From Caldifarciminota bacterium (GTDB taxonomy: Bacteria; Hydrothermota; Tepidihabitantia; B36-G15): a DNA stretch of 42,316 bases. The notes beneath the pieces are model-generated. The model was not told the origin of the DNA, made no database searches, and saw only the letters and a program-made list of their open reading frames with translations. The stretch covers positions 1 through 42,316 of the forward strand of contig QNBE01000003.1 in the NCBI GenBank assembly GCA_003645615.1, written 5' to 3'. Positions 33,231 to 41,489 of the stretch are shown here, one piece after another. The translations under genes and the position numbers were made by a program. How positions within the stretch are numbered: position 1 is the first letter of the stretch; the number at the start of each line of letters is the position of its first letter.

Positions 33231-34017
33231 TCTCCTCATCTTAGTAGGCTCAGAACGGAAGAAAGGGAATTCCGAACTTCTTTCCCGGCTGGCGATCAGG
33301 CGGGCCCTCACCTATTTTGATCGAGGTGAGCTTATCTTTCTGAGAGACTTCAATCTCCTCCCCTGCAATGGCTGTATGGCCTGTATCGTCGGCGATAAGG
33401 CCTGCCCCCTTTCCGATGATTTTTATCCACTTTTGGATCGGATCGAATGGGCCAGCCATCTCCTCATCTTCGCCCCCACCTATGTCCTGATGCCCCCGGC
33501 CAAATTGAAGCTCCTCTTAGATCGCTATATTGCCGCTTATCCGAAGCGGAGGAAGGTTAAGCGGTTTGGAGGTGTGGGGGCGGTGATCGCCCTTCCTGAG
33601 TATGCCCAGTTCCAGCTTCCCTTCCTGAATCTCTTTCTCCTCGCCTTCGGTTTCGAACCGGTGATCAATCTCGAATTCATCGGTGCCGGTCCTGGTGAGG
33701 TCTTGCTTGATGATCAGCTACTTACTAAGATTGATAAACTGCTGACCAACCTCAGTAAAGGGGAAAAGGAGATTGGCGAGGGTTGCTGCCCCTTCTGCCT
33801 TTCACCTCTTTTATACTATGAGAAGGGAAAATTCTTCTGTCCGATCTGCAATGTCCCGGTAGAGTTAAGGGATGGAATTCCGGTCTATTCCGGTTCACCC
33901 CGCTGGAATGAGGCGACCCAGGAGGATCACTATCAGAACTGGATCCTGAAGACGAGGGACCGCTTCCGCGCTCGGCTCAGAGCGATTCTTAAGAAGAAGC
34001 GGGAACTTTCCTTATAA
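33223..34017 (+). CDS. Flavodoxin-fold NAD(P)H-dependent oxidoreductase with C-terminal zinc ribbon
   Basis: 264 residues from GTG 33223 (just after GGAGG, overlapping the previous stop by eight bases); the ATG at 33169 would read the previous gene in another frame. The N-terminal flavodoxin-like fold has LLILVGSERKKGNSELL (FMN phosphate loop), the Cys motif CNGCMAC and FAPTYVLMPPAKLKLLLDR, as in iron-sulfur flavoproteins or NADPH-FMN reductases. Near residue 185 onward is a zinc ribbon (CCPFC, then FCPIC), then a basic tail. It probably carries electrons for a step linked to the operon, but the partner is unknown. Confidence 0.78.
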   Translation: MSNLLILVGSERKKGNSELLSRLAIRRALTYFDRGELIFLRDFNLLPCNGCMACIVGDKACPLSDDFYPLLDRIEWASHLLIFAPTYVLMPPAKLKLLLDRYIAAYPKRRKVKRFGGVGAVIALPEYAQFQLPFLNLFLLAFGFEPVINLEFIGAGPGEVLLDDQLLTKIDKLLTNLSKGEKEIGEGCCPFCLSPLLYYEKGKFFCPICNVPVELRDGIPVYSGSPRWNEATQEDHYQNWILKTRDRFRARLRAILKKKRELSL

Positions 34018-34440
34018 CTGTATCTTTACTGGATAGCTGAGATCACCGATGATGGTTGAGATATGGGCCTTCCCTTCTAAGCGGTAGTCGGCGGTTTTCA
34101 GCTTGATCGCCTCGACGATTGCCTCACCGATCTTCTTATAAACTAAGGTTATGGTTGTGGTAAAACGGGCCGATTTCTTCGCCTTGATCCTGAGTCCCTT
34201 ACCAGTAGTTCCGGAGAAGACCGAGGTATTGTTAACATAGAGGGTGTAGGTGAGGCGGTCGAGGACGGCATCGATCCGATTGGGATTTTCCACCTTGATC
34301 TCAAAGTCGAGCTTAAGATCGGTAAAGGAGAAGTCATAGGTATGGACCGACTCCAAGGAGAATCGACACTGGTGCAATGCCAGCCGTTCTCTAAAAAAGG
34401 AGCAGTTGAGAAGGAAAATCAGGATTAGGAACCGGTTCAC
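34012..34440 (-). CDS. LEA14/WHy-like exported protein
   Basis: 142 residues. A hydrophobic leader (FLILIFLLNC) ends in a Cys that may be a lipobox, although Asn before Cys is atypical. The rest follows the LEA type-2/WHy pattern: strand, KVENPNRIDAVLDRLTYTLYVNN, then GLRIKAKKSARFTTTITLVYKKIG and a basic C-terminal strand, a fibronectin-like sandwich found in stress-related lipoproteins. Function in bacteria is unclear. It overlaps the winged-helix gene by four bases (ATGA) and converges with the flavoprotein gene with a six-base overlap. Confidence 0.75.
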   Translation of the reverse strand: MNRFLILIFLLNCSFFRERLALHQCRFSLESVHTYDFSFTDLKLDFEIKVENPNRIDAVLDRLTYTLYVNNTSVFSGTTGKGLRIKAKKSARFTTTITLVYKKIGEAIVEAIKLKTADYRLEGKAHISTIIGDLSYPVKIQL

Positions 34441-35000
34441 TCCTCCCCCTCATGGAAGATCGATTCGGAGAGTCTCCGGATGATCTCGGGATCCTTCAGG
34501 ATATCGGTGAGACGGCGGGCAACATCGGGTTCCTTCCTCCGGAGGAAGTTGAGCCGTTCCTTAACCCGCCGATAACTCGGCCTTTCTGATTTAAGCTCAC
34601 ACTTCAACTCCTCAATCTCGGCTAAGAGGTCGTCCTTGGTAAGTGATCGGGGACGGCTCCGGGCCACATCCCGCTTCAACTCCTCCAGACGGTGAATCGG
34701 ATCAGCCTTCTTTTCTATCTGATCCTTCCGGAACCTGAGATCAAACTCAAAATCATCCTCAACCAGATCGATCCCCTTGGCGGTTATCCGGGCCGAGATG
34801 AAGACATCCCCTTCCCTCGGTTTCTGCAGTTCAACATAGCCTTTCTCTTCAAGATAGATCATATTATAGTCAAGACGTTGGAGTGGCACCCCGATGATCT
34901 CACAGAACTCCTTGGCCAAGATCCGATGATAGGGGTGCTCCTGAAACTTCTCATAGAGGAGTCTGAGGATCTGCCGTCTCAGCTCACGGTCGCCGATCAT
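34437..35000 (-). CDS. Winged-helix domain protein with coiled C-terminus
   Basis: 187 residues. The first ~75 form a winged helix (LLYEKFQEHPYHRILAKEF, VPLQRLDYNMIYLEEKGYVEL, ITAKGIDLVED). The rest is charged, mostly alpha-helical and probably coiled (HRLEELKRDVARS, LLAEIEELKCELKSERPSYRRVKERL). It could be a DNA-binding regulator, but no known family is named from this. The ATG lies eight bases after the tRNA-Arg 3' end and has no Shine-Dalgarno, so it is likely translated from a message freed by tRNA processing or directly as a near-leaderless one. Confidence 0.65.
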   Translation of the reverse strand: MIGDRELRRQILRLLYEKFQEHPYHRILAKEFCEIIGVPLQRLDYNMIYLEEKGYVELQKPREGDVFISARITAKGIDLVEDDFEFDLRFRKDQIEKKADPIHRLEELKRDVARSRPRSLTKDDLLAEIEELKCELKSERPSYRRVKERLNFLRRKEPDVARRLTDILKDPEIIRRLSESIFHEGEE

Positions 35001-35008
35001 TATCGGTT

Positions 35009-35082
35009 CGCGCCTGGAGGGAATCGAACCCCCAGCCTGTGGATTCGAAGTCCACCGCTCTATCCGATTGAGCTACAGGCGC
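35009..35082 (-). tRNA. tRNA-Arg (anticodon UCG)
   Basis: A 74-base cloverleaf folds on the minus strand. The acceptor stem is GCGCCTG/CAGGCGC, the D arm GCTC...GAGC, the anticodon arm GTGGA-CTTCGAA-TCCAC with TCG at positions 34-36, and the T arm GGGGG-TTCGATT-CCCTC with one G-T pair. The discriminator base is G and CCA is not encoded. It reads CGA (and other CGN by wobble). A promoter lies at 35126-35153 and a GC-rich hairpin stands in its 5' leader. Confidence 0.95.
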
Positions 35083-35084
35083 AA

Positions 35085-35099
35085 GGGGGCTTCGCCCCC
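35085..35099 (-). other. GC-rich hairpin in tRNA 5' leader
   Basis: On the minus strand GGGGGC-GAA-GCCCCC ends three bases before the tRNA. Only two T follow, so it is a poor terminator. It may be a 5'-leader element for RNase P processing, or a remnant related to the terminator hairpin at 19752-19767, which has almost the same stem. Confidence 0.5.
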
Positions 35100-35125
35100 G
35101 GGAAAAATCATCCTCATACCTTCCA

Positions 35126-35153
35126 ATTATAATTGACGGCCAATTGAGGTCAA
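35126..35153 (-). promoter_or_regulatory. Promoter of tRNA-Arg (TTGACC-N16-TATAAT)
   Basis: TTGACC (35153-35148) and TATAAT (35131-35126) on the minus strand are 16 bases apart. The -10 is embedded in a 12-base perfect palindrome (CAATTATAATTG, 35124-35135). The start is expected at ~35119, giving a leader of about 37 bases before the tRNA. Confidence 0.7.
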
Positions 35154-35194
35154 CCATCCTTGGTATTAAGTGGACCGAACGAAGGGATGGATCT

Positions 35195-36130
35195 TTACTT
35201 CAGGACTAAGAACTTTATGCTCCTGATCCCTTTCTTCCCCCTAATCCGGGCGAAGTAGATCCCGCTGGGGAGAGGAGGACGAAATTCACCACTCTGGTCA
35301 ATCCTGACCTTTCTCTCTTCACAACATCTTCCCGCAACATCATAGACTTCAACCATCCAGCTTCCGGAACCGTGGATTCTTACCCCACCCAGAATCGGGT
35401 AAAGGAGTGGAAGCTGCGAAGTTTCCGCCTCCCTGATCCCGATATAACCGGTATCCACCGCCTCGGTATAGAGGATCATGGTTGCCGCCCAGACCCAGAT
35501 GTTGAAAAGCCTCACCGTATCAATGATCACGGTCGAATCCCTGATCACCCCCAAATAGGGAACCAGATGCTGGAGATCACGGATCCAGAGCCGGCAGGAG
35601 TCACTAATATAGCTCTGCCAGCCGCGTAGGAAGATGGTGAGATCGAGCTGGAAGGCATAGAAGGTACCAAGGGGAACAGAGATAGGTAGACTGTCGCTCA
35701 CCAGCGCTGATGACTGCTCGACAATCAGTGTATCGTCGATCCCATCGTTATCGAAATCACCAATCAGGGTATCACCAACCAGACCGAGATCCCAGCGTGA
35801 CCCCACGGTGAAAGGAATAACATAAGACTTCACCTGAACCGTCTCACCCAAAACGGTATAGGTAAAGAGGGAATCGCCGATCTCCCAGGAGAGGGTGGTA
35901 TCGGCACGGGGACTGAGATCGGAGATCCGCACCCTTCTCGTCAGATAGGCGGGATGGCCCTGATAGGTGAGGGTATCGAGCACCGAGAAGGTATCGGTAA
36001 TGGTGATATCGCCGGAGTCGGAGGTAAGGGTATGGAGAGAATCGAATCCCTGGGAGTAAGTAAAGAAGTGGTAATCAAGCCCCAGATATTCCCCCACCGG
36101 TCCACTAAGTATAAATAACAATAGAATCAT
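35195..36130 (-). CDS. Secreted protein with type-A sorting tail
   Basis: 311 residues with a leader (MILLLFILSGPVG), then a Thr/Ser/Asp-rich beta region (TDTFSVLDTLTYQGHPAYLTR, DTTLSWEIGDSLFTY, FTVGSRWDLGLVGDTLIGDFDNDGIDD). The stretch resembles the PLxxGNxWxY-type family seen in the lipoprotein at 19133. The C-terminus (WMVEVYDVAGRCCEE, LPSGIYFARIRGKKG) is a sorting tail. It is the last gene of the recF-to-here operon and overlaps the glycosyltransferase stop by four bases. Role unknown. Confidence 0.7.
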   Translation of the reverse strand: MILLLFILSGPVGEYLGLDYHFFTYSQGFDSLHTLTSDSGDITITDTFSVLDTLTYQGHPAYLTRRVRISDLSPRADTTLSWEIGDSLFTYTVLGETVQVKSYVIPFTVGSRWDLGLVGDTLIGDFDNDGIDDTLIVEQSSALVSDSLPISVPLGTFYAFQLDLTIFLRGWQSYISDSCRLWIRDLQHLVPYLGVIRDSTVIIDTVRLFNIWVWAATMILYTEAVDTGYIGIREAETSQLPLLYPILGGVRIHGSGSWMVEVYDVAGRCCEERKVRIDQSGEFRPPLPSGIYFARIRGKKGIRSIKFLVLK

Positions 36131-37287
36131 CCTACCTCCAGATTAAGATCAATAAGTTCATGATAGTAATCCGCTATCTGGGCGGCAATCTTCATCCAAT
36201 CGAACTCCCTGGCCCGAGAACCTCCCCCCATTACCAGCTGCTTCCTCAGCCGACCATTGCTGAAGATATCAACCACCGCCTTGCGGATCGCTTCCGGATC
36301 CCGAGGTGGCACAAGATAGCCATCTTTAAGATGAGTAATCACCTCATTATATCCGAGGATATTAGAAGCAATAACCGGAACTCCGGATGCCATCGCCTCC
36401 AGAAGCACGATCCCGAAGGACTCCCCTCCGGTTGATGGAAATACCGCCACCTCGGCGGAGCGATAGATTGAAGGGAGCGAGTCGGGTGGGATATAGCCGA
36501 GATAGTGGATATGGCGGTGATACTTAGCATCCACGAGCCTGAGATATCTACCGATATCCCCTTCGCCAGCGATGAAGAGGTTGACCGATCCCAGATCTTC
36601 AACCAGTCCAGGAAGGGCCCGGATTAGATATTCCAGGCCCTTTCGAGGATCGAGCCGGCCGACAAAGAGGATCCGACGATCATACCGGATGAGGTCATCG
36701 ACCGGGCTCACCTCGGGATTAAATCTCCTGGTATCGATCCCATTACCGATAATCCGGTAGTCGGCCGGAAAATGGGGATGGATAGCCCTGAGGGCGGTCT
36801 GGGAGACGACAATCCGTCCATCGAGCCTCTTAAACGGCCCCCGGCTGATCGGTTTTGCATAAGGATAGAGGTTGCGCCCGGAGAAGGCGGTATGGAAGGT
36901 GGCAACATTTATTCCGGTTGAGTAGTGGAGAGCCCAATAGGGGAGGTTGTAACCGATCGGACAGTGGGTATGGACGACATCGAACCTTTCTCTCCTCAAG
37001 AAGTTCCGGACCTTGAGTGGAAGGAGGGGGTCGAAGGTGAGGGTTATGGTCGATTTATTACCCTTAACCAGGATCACCCTTCCGATCCGATGGACCCACT
37101 CAGGATCATGATAATTCCCCGGATAAGATGGGGCAAGGACGTGGGCATCATGTCCCAGTTCCCTAAGGGCCGAGGTAAGATGGAAGAGATGCTCACTCAC
37201 CCCTCCAGGATGGGGATGATAGGCATCCGATACCTGGAGGAGTTTAAGACATGATCTCTTGGAATCTCTGCCGATCGAGCCGCTCAC
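36127..37287 (-). CDS. GT4-family glycosyltransferase (PimA-like)
   Basis: 386 residues with the GT-B fold of glycosyltransferase family 4. The N-terminal acceptor domain has VSDAYHPHPGGVSEH and HTHCPIGYNLPYW; the C-terminal nucleotide-sugar domain has FVGRLDPRKGLEYLIRA, FIAGEGD and the E-x7-E motif in GESFGIVLLEAMASGVPVIAS. The pattern is nearest to PimA-like mannosyltransferases acting on lipid acceptors at the membrane; donor and acceptor are not determined. The start overlaps the M42 gene by 44 bases, as the only ATG in range. Confidence 0.88.
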   Translation of the reverse strand: MSGSIGRDSKRSCLKLLQVSDAYHPHPGGVSEHLFHLTSALRELGHDAHVLAPSYPGNYHDPEWVHRIGRVILVKGNKSTITLTFDPLLPLKVRNFLRRERFDVVHTHCPIGYNLPYWALHYSTGINVATFHTAFSGRNLYPYAKPISRGPFKRLDGRIVVSQTALRAIHPHFPADYRIIGNGIDTRRFNPEVSPVDDLIRYDRRILFVGRLDPRKGLEYLIRALPGLVEDLGSVNLFIAGEGDIGRYLRLVDAKYHRHIHYLGYIPPDSLPSIYRSAEVAVFPSTGGESFGIVLLEAMASGVPVIASNILGYNEVITHLKDGYLVPPRDPEAIRKAVVDIFSNGRLRKQLVMGGGSRAREFDWMKIAAQIADYYHELIDLNLEVG

Positions 37288-38293
37288 TGATGAGGATCAG
37301 GAGTTTCAGGATATTCTCATAATCCCGCTCATCGACCACCGCGATATGGGAATGGATATAACGGGTCGGGATTCCAATCGCTAAGGATGGTACTCCAAAC
37401 CCGGAGATATGGATAACTCCAGTGTCATAGCCACCGGTGATTGAAGTGAGATGGTAGGGGATCTTGTTTACCTCGCAGAGACTGATCACCCAATCACGGA
37501 GCTTTCGATTGGGGATCATCGTCCGGTCATGGATGACAATACCGACACCACCACCCAGCCTCTCTTCACCATCCTCTCCCGGTCCATCCCTCGAAATCGA
37601 GACATCGATGGCAAAAGCAACATCGGGTTCGACCATCCGGGCACAGGTCCGGGCCCCCCTGAGACCGACCTCTTCCTGGACTGTTCCAGCCAGAAAGATC
37701 GAGTTCTTATGTTCAGGCATCCGCTCCGCCAGCTCTAAGAGCAGGCCGGCCCCGATCCGGTCATCGAAGGCCTTCCCCATCAAAAGATCAGGGTTTCCAA
37801 GCCTTGTGAATTCCGATACCGGTGCAATCGGATCCCCTGGTCTGATCTTCAATCTCTCCTTAATCTCAAAACCCTTCTTCACTCCAACATCAACTACAAG
37901 ATCCTTCATCTTGGGCAACTTCTTCCGCTCTTCGGGTTCGAGCTCATGGATCGGTTTGGCTGCAATCACTCCAAGCCATTTCTCGCCCCTTCTATTCTTC
38001 ACCACCACCCGCTGGGCCGGGAGGACCCCTTCCCACCAGCCACCGACCGGGATTATCTTCAAATAGCCTTCCTTGGTAATTGATTTTACCAAAAACCCGA
38101 CCTCATCAAGATGGGCGGCAAACATGATCTTGGGACCATCCCCTTCAAGCGCACCAACAACCGATCCGACTCGATCCCTCTTTACCGTGGCAAAACCGCT
38201 GAGTCGATCCTCAAAAAGGTTCCTCACCTCATCTTCAAAGCCAGAGACACCAAACGCCTCAGAGAGGCTCTTCAGGAGTTCAAAGCGGTCCAT
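37244..38293 (-). CDS. M42-family zinc aminopeptidase
   Basis: 349 residues of the M42 family (FrvX/TET-like). Metal ligands and catalytic residues appear in order: AAHLDEVGF (His, Asp), KAFDDRIG (Asp), TVQEEVGLRGA (catalytic Glu and metal Glu), FAIDVS (Asp) and YIHSHIAV (His). Members form large tetrahedral assemblies that trim amino acids from peptides in the cytoplasm. This fits a peptide-fermenting life together with P5C dehydrogenase and the propionyl-CoA operon. It lies 12 bases after gyrB. The alternative label endoglucanase, found in some databases, is not supported by the motif set. Confidence 0.9.
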   Translation of the reverse strand: MDRFELLKSLSEAFGVSGFEDEVRNLFEDRLSGFATVKRDRVGSVVGALEGDGPKIMFAAHLDEVGFLVKSITKEGYLKIIPVGGWWEGVLPAQRVVVKNRRGEKWLGVIAAKPIHELEPEERKKLPKMKDLVVDVGVKKGFEIKERLKIRPGDPIAPVSEFTRLGNPDLLMGKAFDDRIGAGLLLELAERMPEHKNSIFLAGTVQEEVGLRGARTCARMVEPDVAFAIDVSISRDGPGEDGEERLGGGVGIVIHDRTMIPNRKLRDWVISLCEVNKIPYHLTSITGGYDTGVIHISGFGVPSLAIGIPTRYIHSHIAVVDERDYENILKLLILISERLDRQRFQEIMS

Positions 38294-38305
38294 CGAACCT
38301 CCTTC

Positions 38306-40189
38306 TTAAATATCAAGGTTCTCAACCAATGCGGCATTCTCAACGATAAACTCCTTCCGGGGTTGGACCTCATCACCCATGAGGATTGAAAAAATCTGGT
38401 CAGCCCGGGCTGCATCTTCAAGAGTAACCCTTTTGATGATCCTTCTTTCCGGATCCATGGTCGTCTTCCAGAGCTGTTCTGGATTCATCTCACCCAGGCC
38501 CTTATAACGCTGGATCTCAATCCCATCACCGAGCTTCTTTTTAAGCTCATCAAGCTCCTCATCGGAGTAACAGTAATACTCATTCTTCCCCTTCTTGACC
38601 CGATAGAGTGGTGGCTGGGCGATGTAGAGATGGCCGGCCTCAATCGCCTCCTTGAGGAAGCGGTAGAAGTAGGTGAGGAGAAGGGTCCGGATGTGGGCCC
38701 CATCGACATCGGCATCGGTCATAATGATGATCTTGTGGTAACGAAGTTTCGATCCATCCCACTCATCTACCCCAACACCGAGAGCGGTGATAATTGACCG
38801 GATCTCCTTGTTGGAGAGGATCTTGGCCATCGATGCCTTCTCGACATTGAGGATCTTACCCCGTAGCGGCAGGACTGCCTGGAACTCGCGGTTACGGGCC
38901 TGTTTGGCTGAACCACCAGCCGAATCACCCTCGACAATGAAGAGCTCGCACTCGCTGGGATCATTGGAGGTGCAGTCGGCAAGTTTGCCGGGAAGATCGG
39001 CACTCTCAAGCAGTGATTTCTTCCTGGTAAGCTCCTTTGCCTTCCGGGCTGCCTCCCGTGATTTGGCCGCAGTTAACACCTTCCCGATGATGACCGAGCC
39101 GATGCGCGGGTGCTCTTCGAGGTAGGTGGAGAGGCCCTCCGAGGTGATGGAATCGACAATCCCCCTCACCTCAGAATTCCCCAGTTTGGTTTTGGTCTGG
39201 CCTTCAAACTGGGGGTCCTTTAACTTCACCGAGATCACGGCGGTGAGACCCTCCCGGACATCCTCTCCGGTAAAGGATTGACCTTCCTTCACCAGATTTC
39301 TCCGCCGGGCATAATCATTGAGGGTTCTGGTCATGGCCAGTTTAAAACCGGCCAGATGATATCCCCCCTCATGGGTATTGATGGTGTTGGCATAGGAGAA
39401 GATATTTTCCTGATAACTCTCATTATACTCCAAGGCAATCTCCACCTCGACCCCATTCTTCTTACCACTGATATAGATCGGTTTGATAATCGGTTTACGG
39501 GTTCGGTCAAGGAACTGGACAAACTCAACAATCCCGCCTTTATACTGATAGACCTCCTTTCTTCCGATCCTCTTATCATCAAACTCGATCCGCAACCCCT
39601 GATTGAGATAGGCGAGTTCCCTCAGCCGCATGGCAATCAGATTATTGTCGAACTTCACCTTTTTGAAGATCTTATCATCAGGCCGGAAGGTAATCTTGGT
39701 GCCTCGTTTCTTCGTCTTCCCCTTCACCTCGACCCTGGTGACCGGACGGCCCCTTTCATAACGCTGATAGTAGATCTTTCCACCGCGATAGACCTCAGCC
39801 TCCAGAAACTCACAGAGGGCATTGACCGCCGATACCCCGACCCCATGGAGTCCACCGGAGATCTGGTAGACCTTGGTATCGAATTTGGCCCCGGCATGGA
39901 GGGTGGTCATAACCAGCTCTAAGCCACTCTTCTTATACTTGGGGTGGGGATCAACCGGGATGCCACTACCATCGTCTTCAATCGAGACGATCTCTCCAGA
40001 AAACAGGGTCACCCAGATGTGCTTACAGTTTCCACTCAGTGCTTCATCAATGGCATTGTCAACAACCTCAAAGATGAGATGGTGGAGGCCACGGATACCG
40101 ACATCACCAACATACATTGCCGGTCTCCGCCTTACCGCCTCCAGCCCTTTTAGGACCGTTATCTTACTGGAATCATAGATATCAGCCAT
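38306..40189 (-). CDS. gyrB: DNA gyrase subunit B
   Basis: 627 residues, the short form without the large insert of enterobacterial GyrB. It has the GHKL ATPase site (EVVDNAIDEAL, IEDDGSGIPV, HGVGVSAVNAL), the transducer domain and the Toprim domain (FIVEGDSAGGSA, MTDADVDGAHIRTLLL) with the C-terminal QRYKGLGEMNPEQLW signature. With GyrA, not in the window, it introduces negative supercoils using ATP. ParE is an alternative but the recF-dciA-gyrB order favours GyrB. It overlaps dciA by eight bases. Confidence 0.95.
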   Translation of the reverse strand: MADIYDSSKITVLKGLEAVRRRPAMYVGDVGIRGLHHLIFEVVDNAIDEALSGNCKHIWVTLFSGEIVSIEDDGSGIPVDPHPKYKKSGLELVMTTLHAGAKFDTKVYQISGGLHGVGVSAVNALCEFLEAEVYRGGKIYYQRYERGRPVTRVEVKGKTKKRGTKITFRPDDKIFKKVKFDNNLIAMRLRELAYLNQGLRIEFDDKRIGRKEVYQYKGGIVEFVQFLDRTRKPIIKPIYISGKKNGVEVEIALEYNESYQENIFSYANTINTHEGGYHLAGFKLAMTRTLNDYARRRNLVKEGQSFTGEDVREGLTAVISVKLKDPQFEGQTKTKLGNSEVRGIVDSITSEGLSTYLEEHPRIGSVIIGKVLTAAKSREAARKAKELTRKKSLLESADLPGKLADCTSNDPSECELFIVEGDSAGGSAKQARNREFQAVLPLRGKILNVEKASMAKILSNKEIRSIITALGVGVDEWDGSKLRYHKIIIMTDADVDGAHIRTLLLTYFYRFLKEAIEAGHLYIAQPPLYRVKKGKNEYYCYSDEELDELKKKLGDGIEIQRYKGLGEMNPEQLWKTTMDPERRIIKRVTLEDAARADQIFSILMGDEVQPRKEFIVENAALVENLDI

Positions 40190-40472
40190 CTCTGGTAACC
40201 ATCCTTATCTCCCGGATTCCGATCCGGGGAAAATGGACCTGTATCTTCCTTAGGATCTCACCCTTAAGTAGGAAGAGATGATGATGCCAGGCCGAACCAT
40301 CTACTTCAATCACAAGAAGGCCATCCTTTAGATCGACCGGATGGGCGTGTTGAGCGATCTTTTCCCCTACAAGGTCTGGCCAGACCTTGATCAACCCCTC
40401 AACCTCAGACCGCACCGATATGGACCTGGTCACCTCATCAACGAGTCGATTTAACTTAATCGGTCGCTTCAA
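40182..40472 (-). CDS. DciA-like DUF721 protein
   Basis: 96 residues of the DUF721/DciA family, with VWPDLVGEKIAQHAHPVDLKDGLLVIEVDGSAWHHHL as its core KH-like fold. DciA is the ancestral loader of the replicative helicase DnaB in most bacteria lacking DnaC/DnaI. The gene lies between recF (17-base overlap) and gyrB (eight-base overlap), a conserved position. It lacks the long N- or C-terminal extensions of some DciA proteins, so it is a minimal version. Confidence 0.82.
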   Translation of the reverse strand: MKRPIKLNRLVDEVTRSISVRSEVEGLIKVWPDLVGEKIAQHAHPVDLKDGLLVIEVDGSAWHHHLFLLKGEILRKIQVHFPRIGIREIRMVTRDG

Positions 40473-41484
40473 CCCTCCCCCCTTTGAGACGAACGGTCTT
40501 CCCTTGCCAGTCTGGTGTTGTTGTGGCCAGAATCAGCTGACCTTTATTGGCGAGAAGACTCTTTAACCTCTCCTGATTATGCTTATCGATCTCAATAAAC
40601 GGCTCATCAAGGAGCAGAATCGGGTCTTTCCTTGCCTTGATCATCTCCGCCTCAACCAACCTCAGGATAATCCCGGCCAGCCGCTCTTCTCCCTCTGACC
40701 CATAGGCCCGAATGTCCTGGCCTGCCTTGGTGATACCGATCTCATCCCGATGTGGCCCAACAACCGTCAGCCTCAGTTCCCGCTCCCTTGATGCCGATCG
40801 TCTAAGATCAGGCCAGAAGCGCTCAGGAGAAGTGACAGGGTGGTAGGAGATCTCCAAGGGGAGATTCAACTGGTGCGCAAGGGCTTGAAACCATTCCTTA
40901 ATCCTGGGGAAGGTCTGATAGCGGATCTGATAGACCTTACTTCCCACTTCGACCAGCCGCTCACTCCATGCCTCAAGTTCCGGACCATACCGTTCCTGCA
41001 GTAAGAGCTGATTTCTCTGCTTCAGGATTGATCGATATTCGTTGAGGAGTAGGCGGTAGTTAGCATCACAACGGGCCAGGAGAGAGTTGAGCCAGTCACG
41101 TCGGAGTGAAGGAGAGCCCCGGACGATGAGGATGTCACTCAGGCTGAAAACCACCCCATCGAGCCAGCCATAATAGTCATGAAAACGGTGGCGCTCGATC
41201 CCATTCCGGAAGACCCGTTTGGTTCCATTTCTTACCCTTACCTCAACCCGATCCTCATCCCCAAAACCCTTAAGGGAGAACCCCTCTGATTCCAGATTGA
41301 CCAGTTCCGCCTCGGTGGCATTACGATAGGAGCGGAGATAGAGGAGATAATAGATCGCCTCAAGCAGATTTGACTTCCCTGCTCCATTCTCACCCACGAT
41401 CAGATTTATCCCGGGGTCGAAATCGATCTCGATCCCCTTCAGATTGCGGAAACCATCAACTTCAATCCGGTTGATTCTCGACAC
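40456..41484 (-). CDS. recF: DNA replication/repair protein RecF
   Basis: 342 residues of the RecF SMC-like ATPase. Walker A is GENGAGKS near residue 34, then the RSYRNATEAELV segment, an arm domain, the signature-like GSEGEERLAG and Walker B ILLLDEPFIEID. RecF loads RecO/RecR at single-strand gaps. The start codon is GTG. The promoter at 41490-41517 would start transcription at about that GTG, so the message should be leaderless. It heads the operon recF-dciA-gyrB-M42-GT4-secreted protein. Confidence 0.92.
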   Translation of the reverse strand: MSRINRIEVDGFRNLKGIEIDFDPGINLIVGENGAGKSNLLEAIYYLLYLRSYRNATEAELVNLESEGFSLKGFGDEDRVEVRVRNGTKRVFRNGIERHRFHDYYGWLDGVVFSLSDILIVRGSPSLRRDWLNSLLARCDANYRLLLNEYRSILKQRNQLLLQERYGPELEAWSERLVEVGSKVYQIRYQTFPRIKEWFQALAHQLNLPLEISYHPVTSPERFWPDLRRSASRERELRLTVVGPHRDEIGITKAGQDIRAYGSEGEERLAGIILRLVEAEMIKARKDPILLLDEPFIEIDKHNQERLKSLLANKGQLILATTTPDWQGKTVRLKGGRVEATD

Positions 41485-41489
41485 AGATT

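Noticed and set aside
35085-35099. The hairpin as terminator of the operon ending at 35195
   Set aside because: It lies downstream of the tRNA promoter start and is followed by only two T, so it belongs to the tRNA leader; a terminator role is weak.
39278-39922. 214-aa plus-strand ORF inside gyrB
   Set aside because: Antisense shadow of conserved GyrB sequence.
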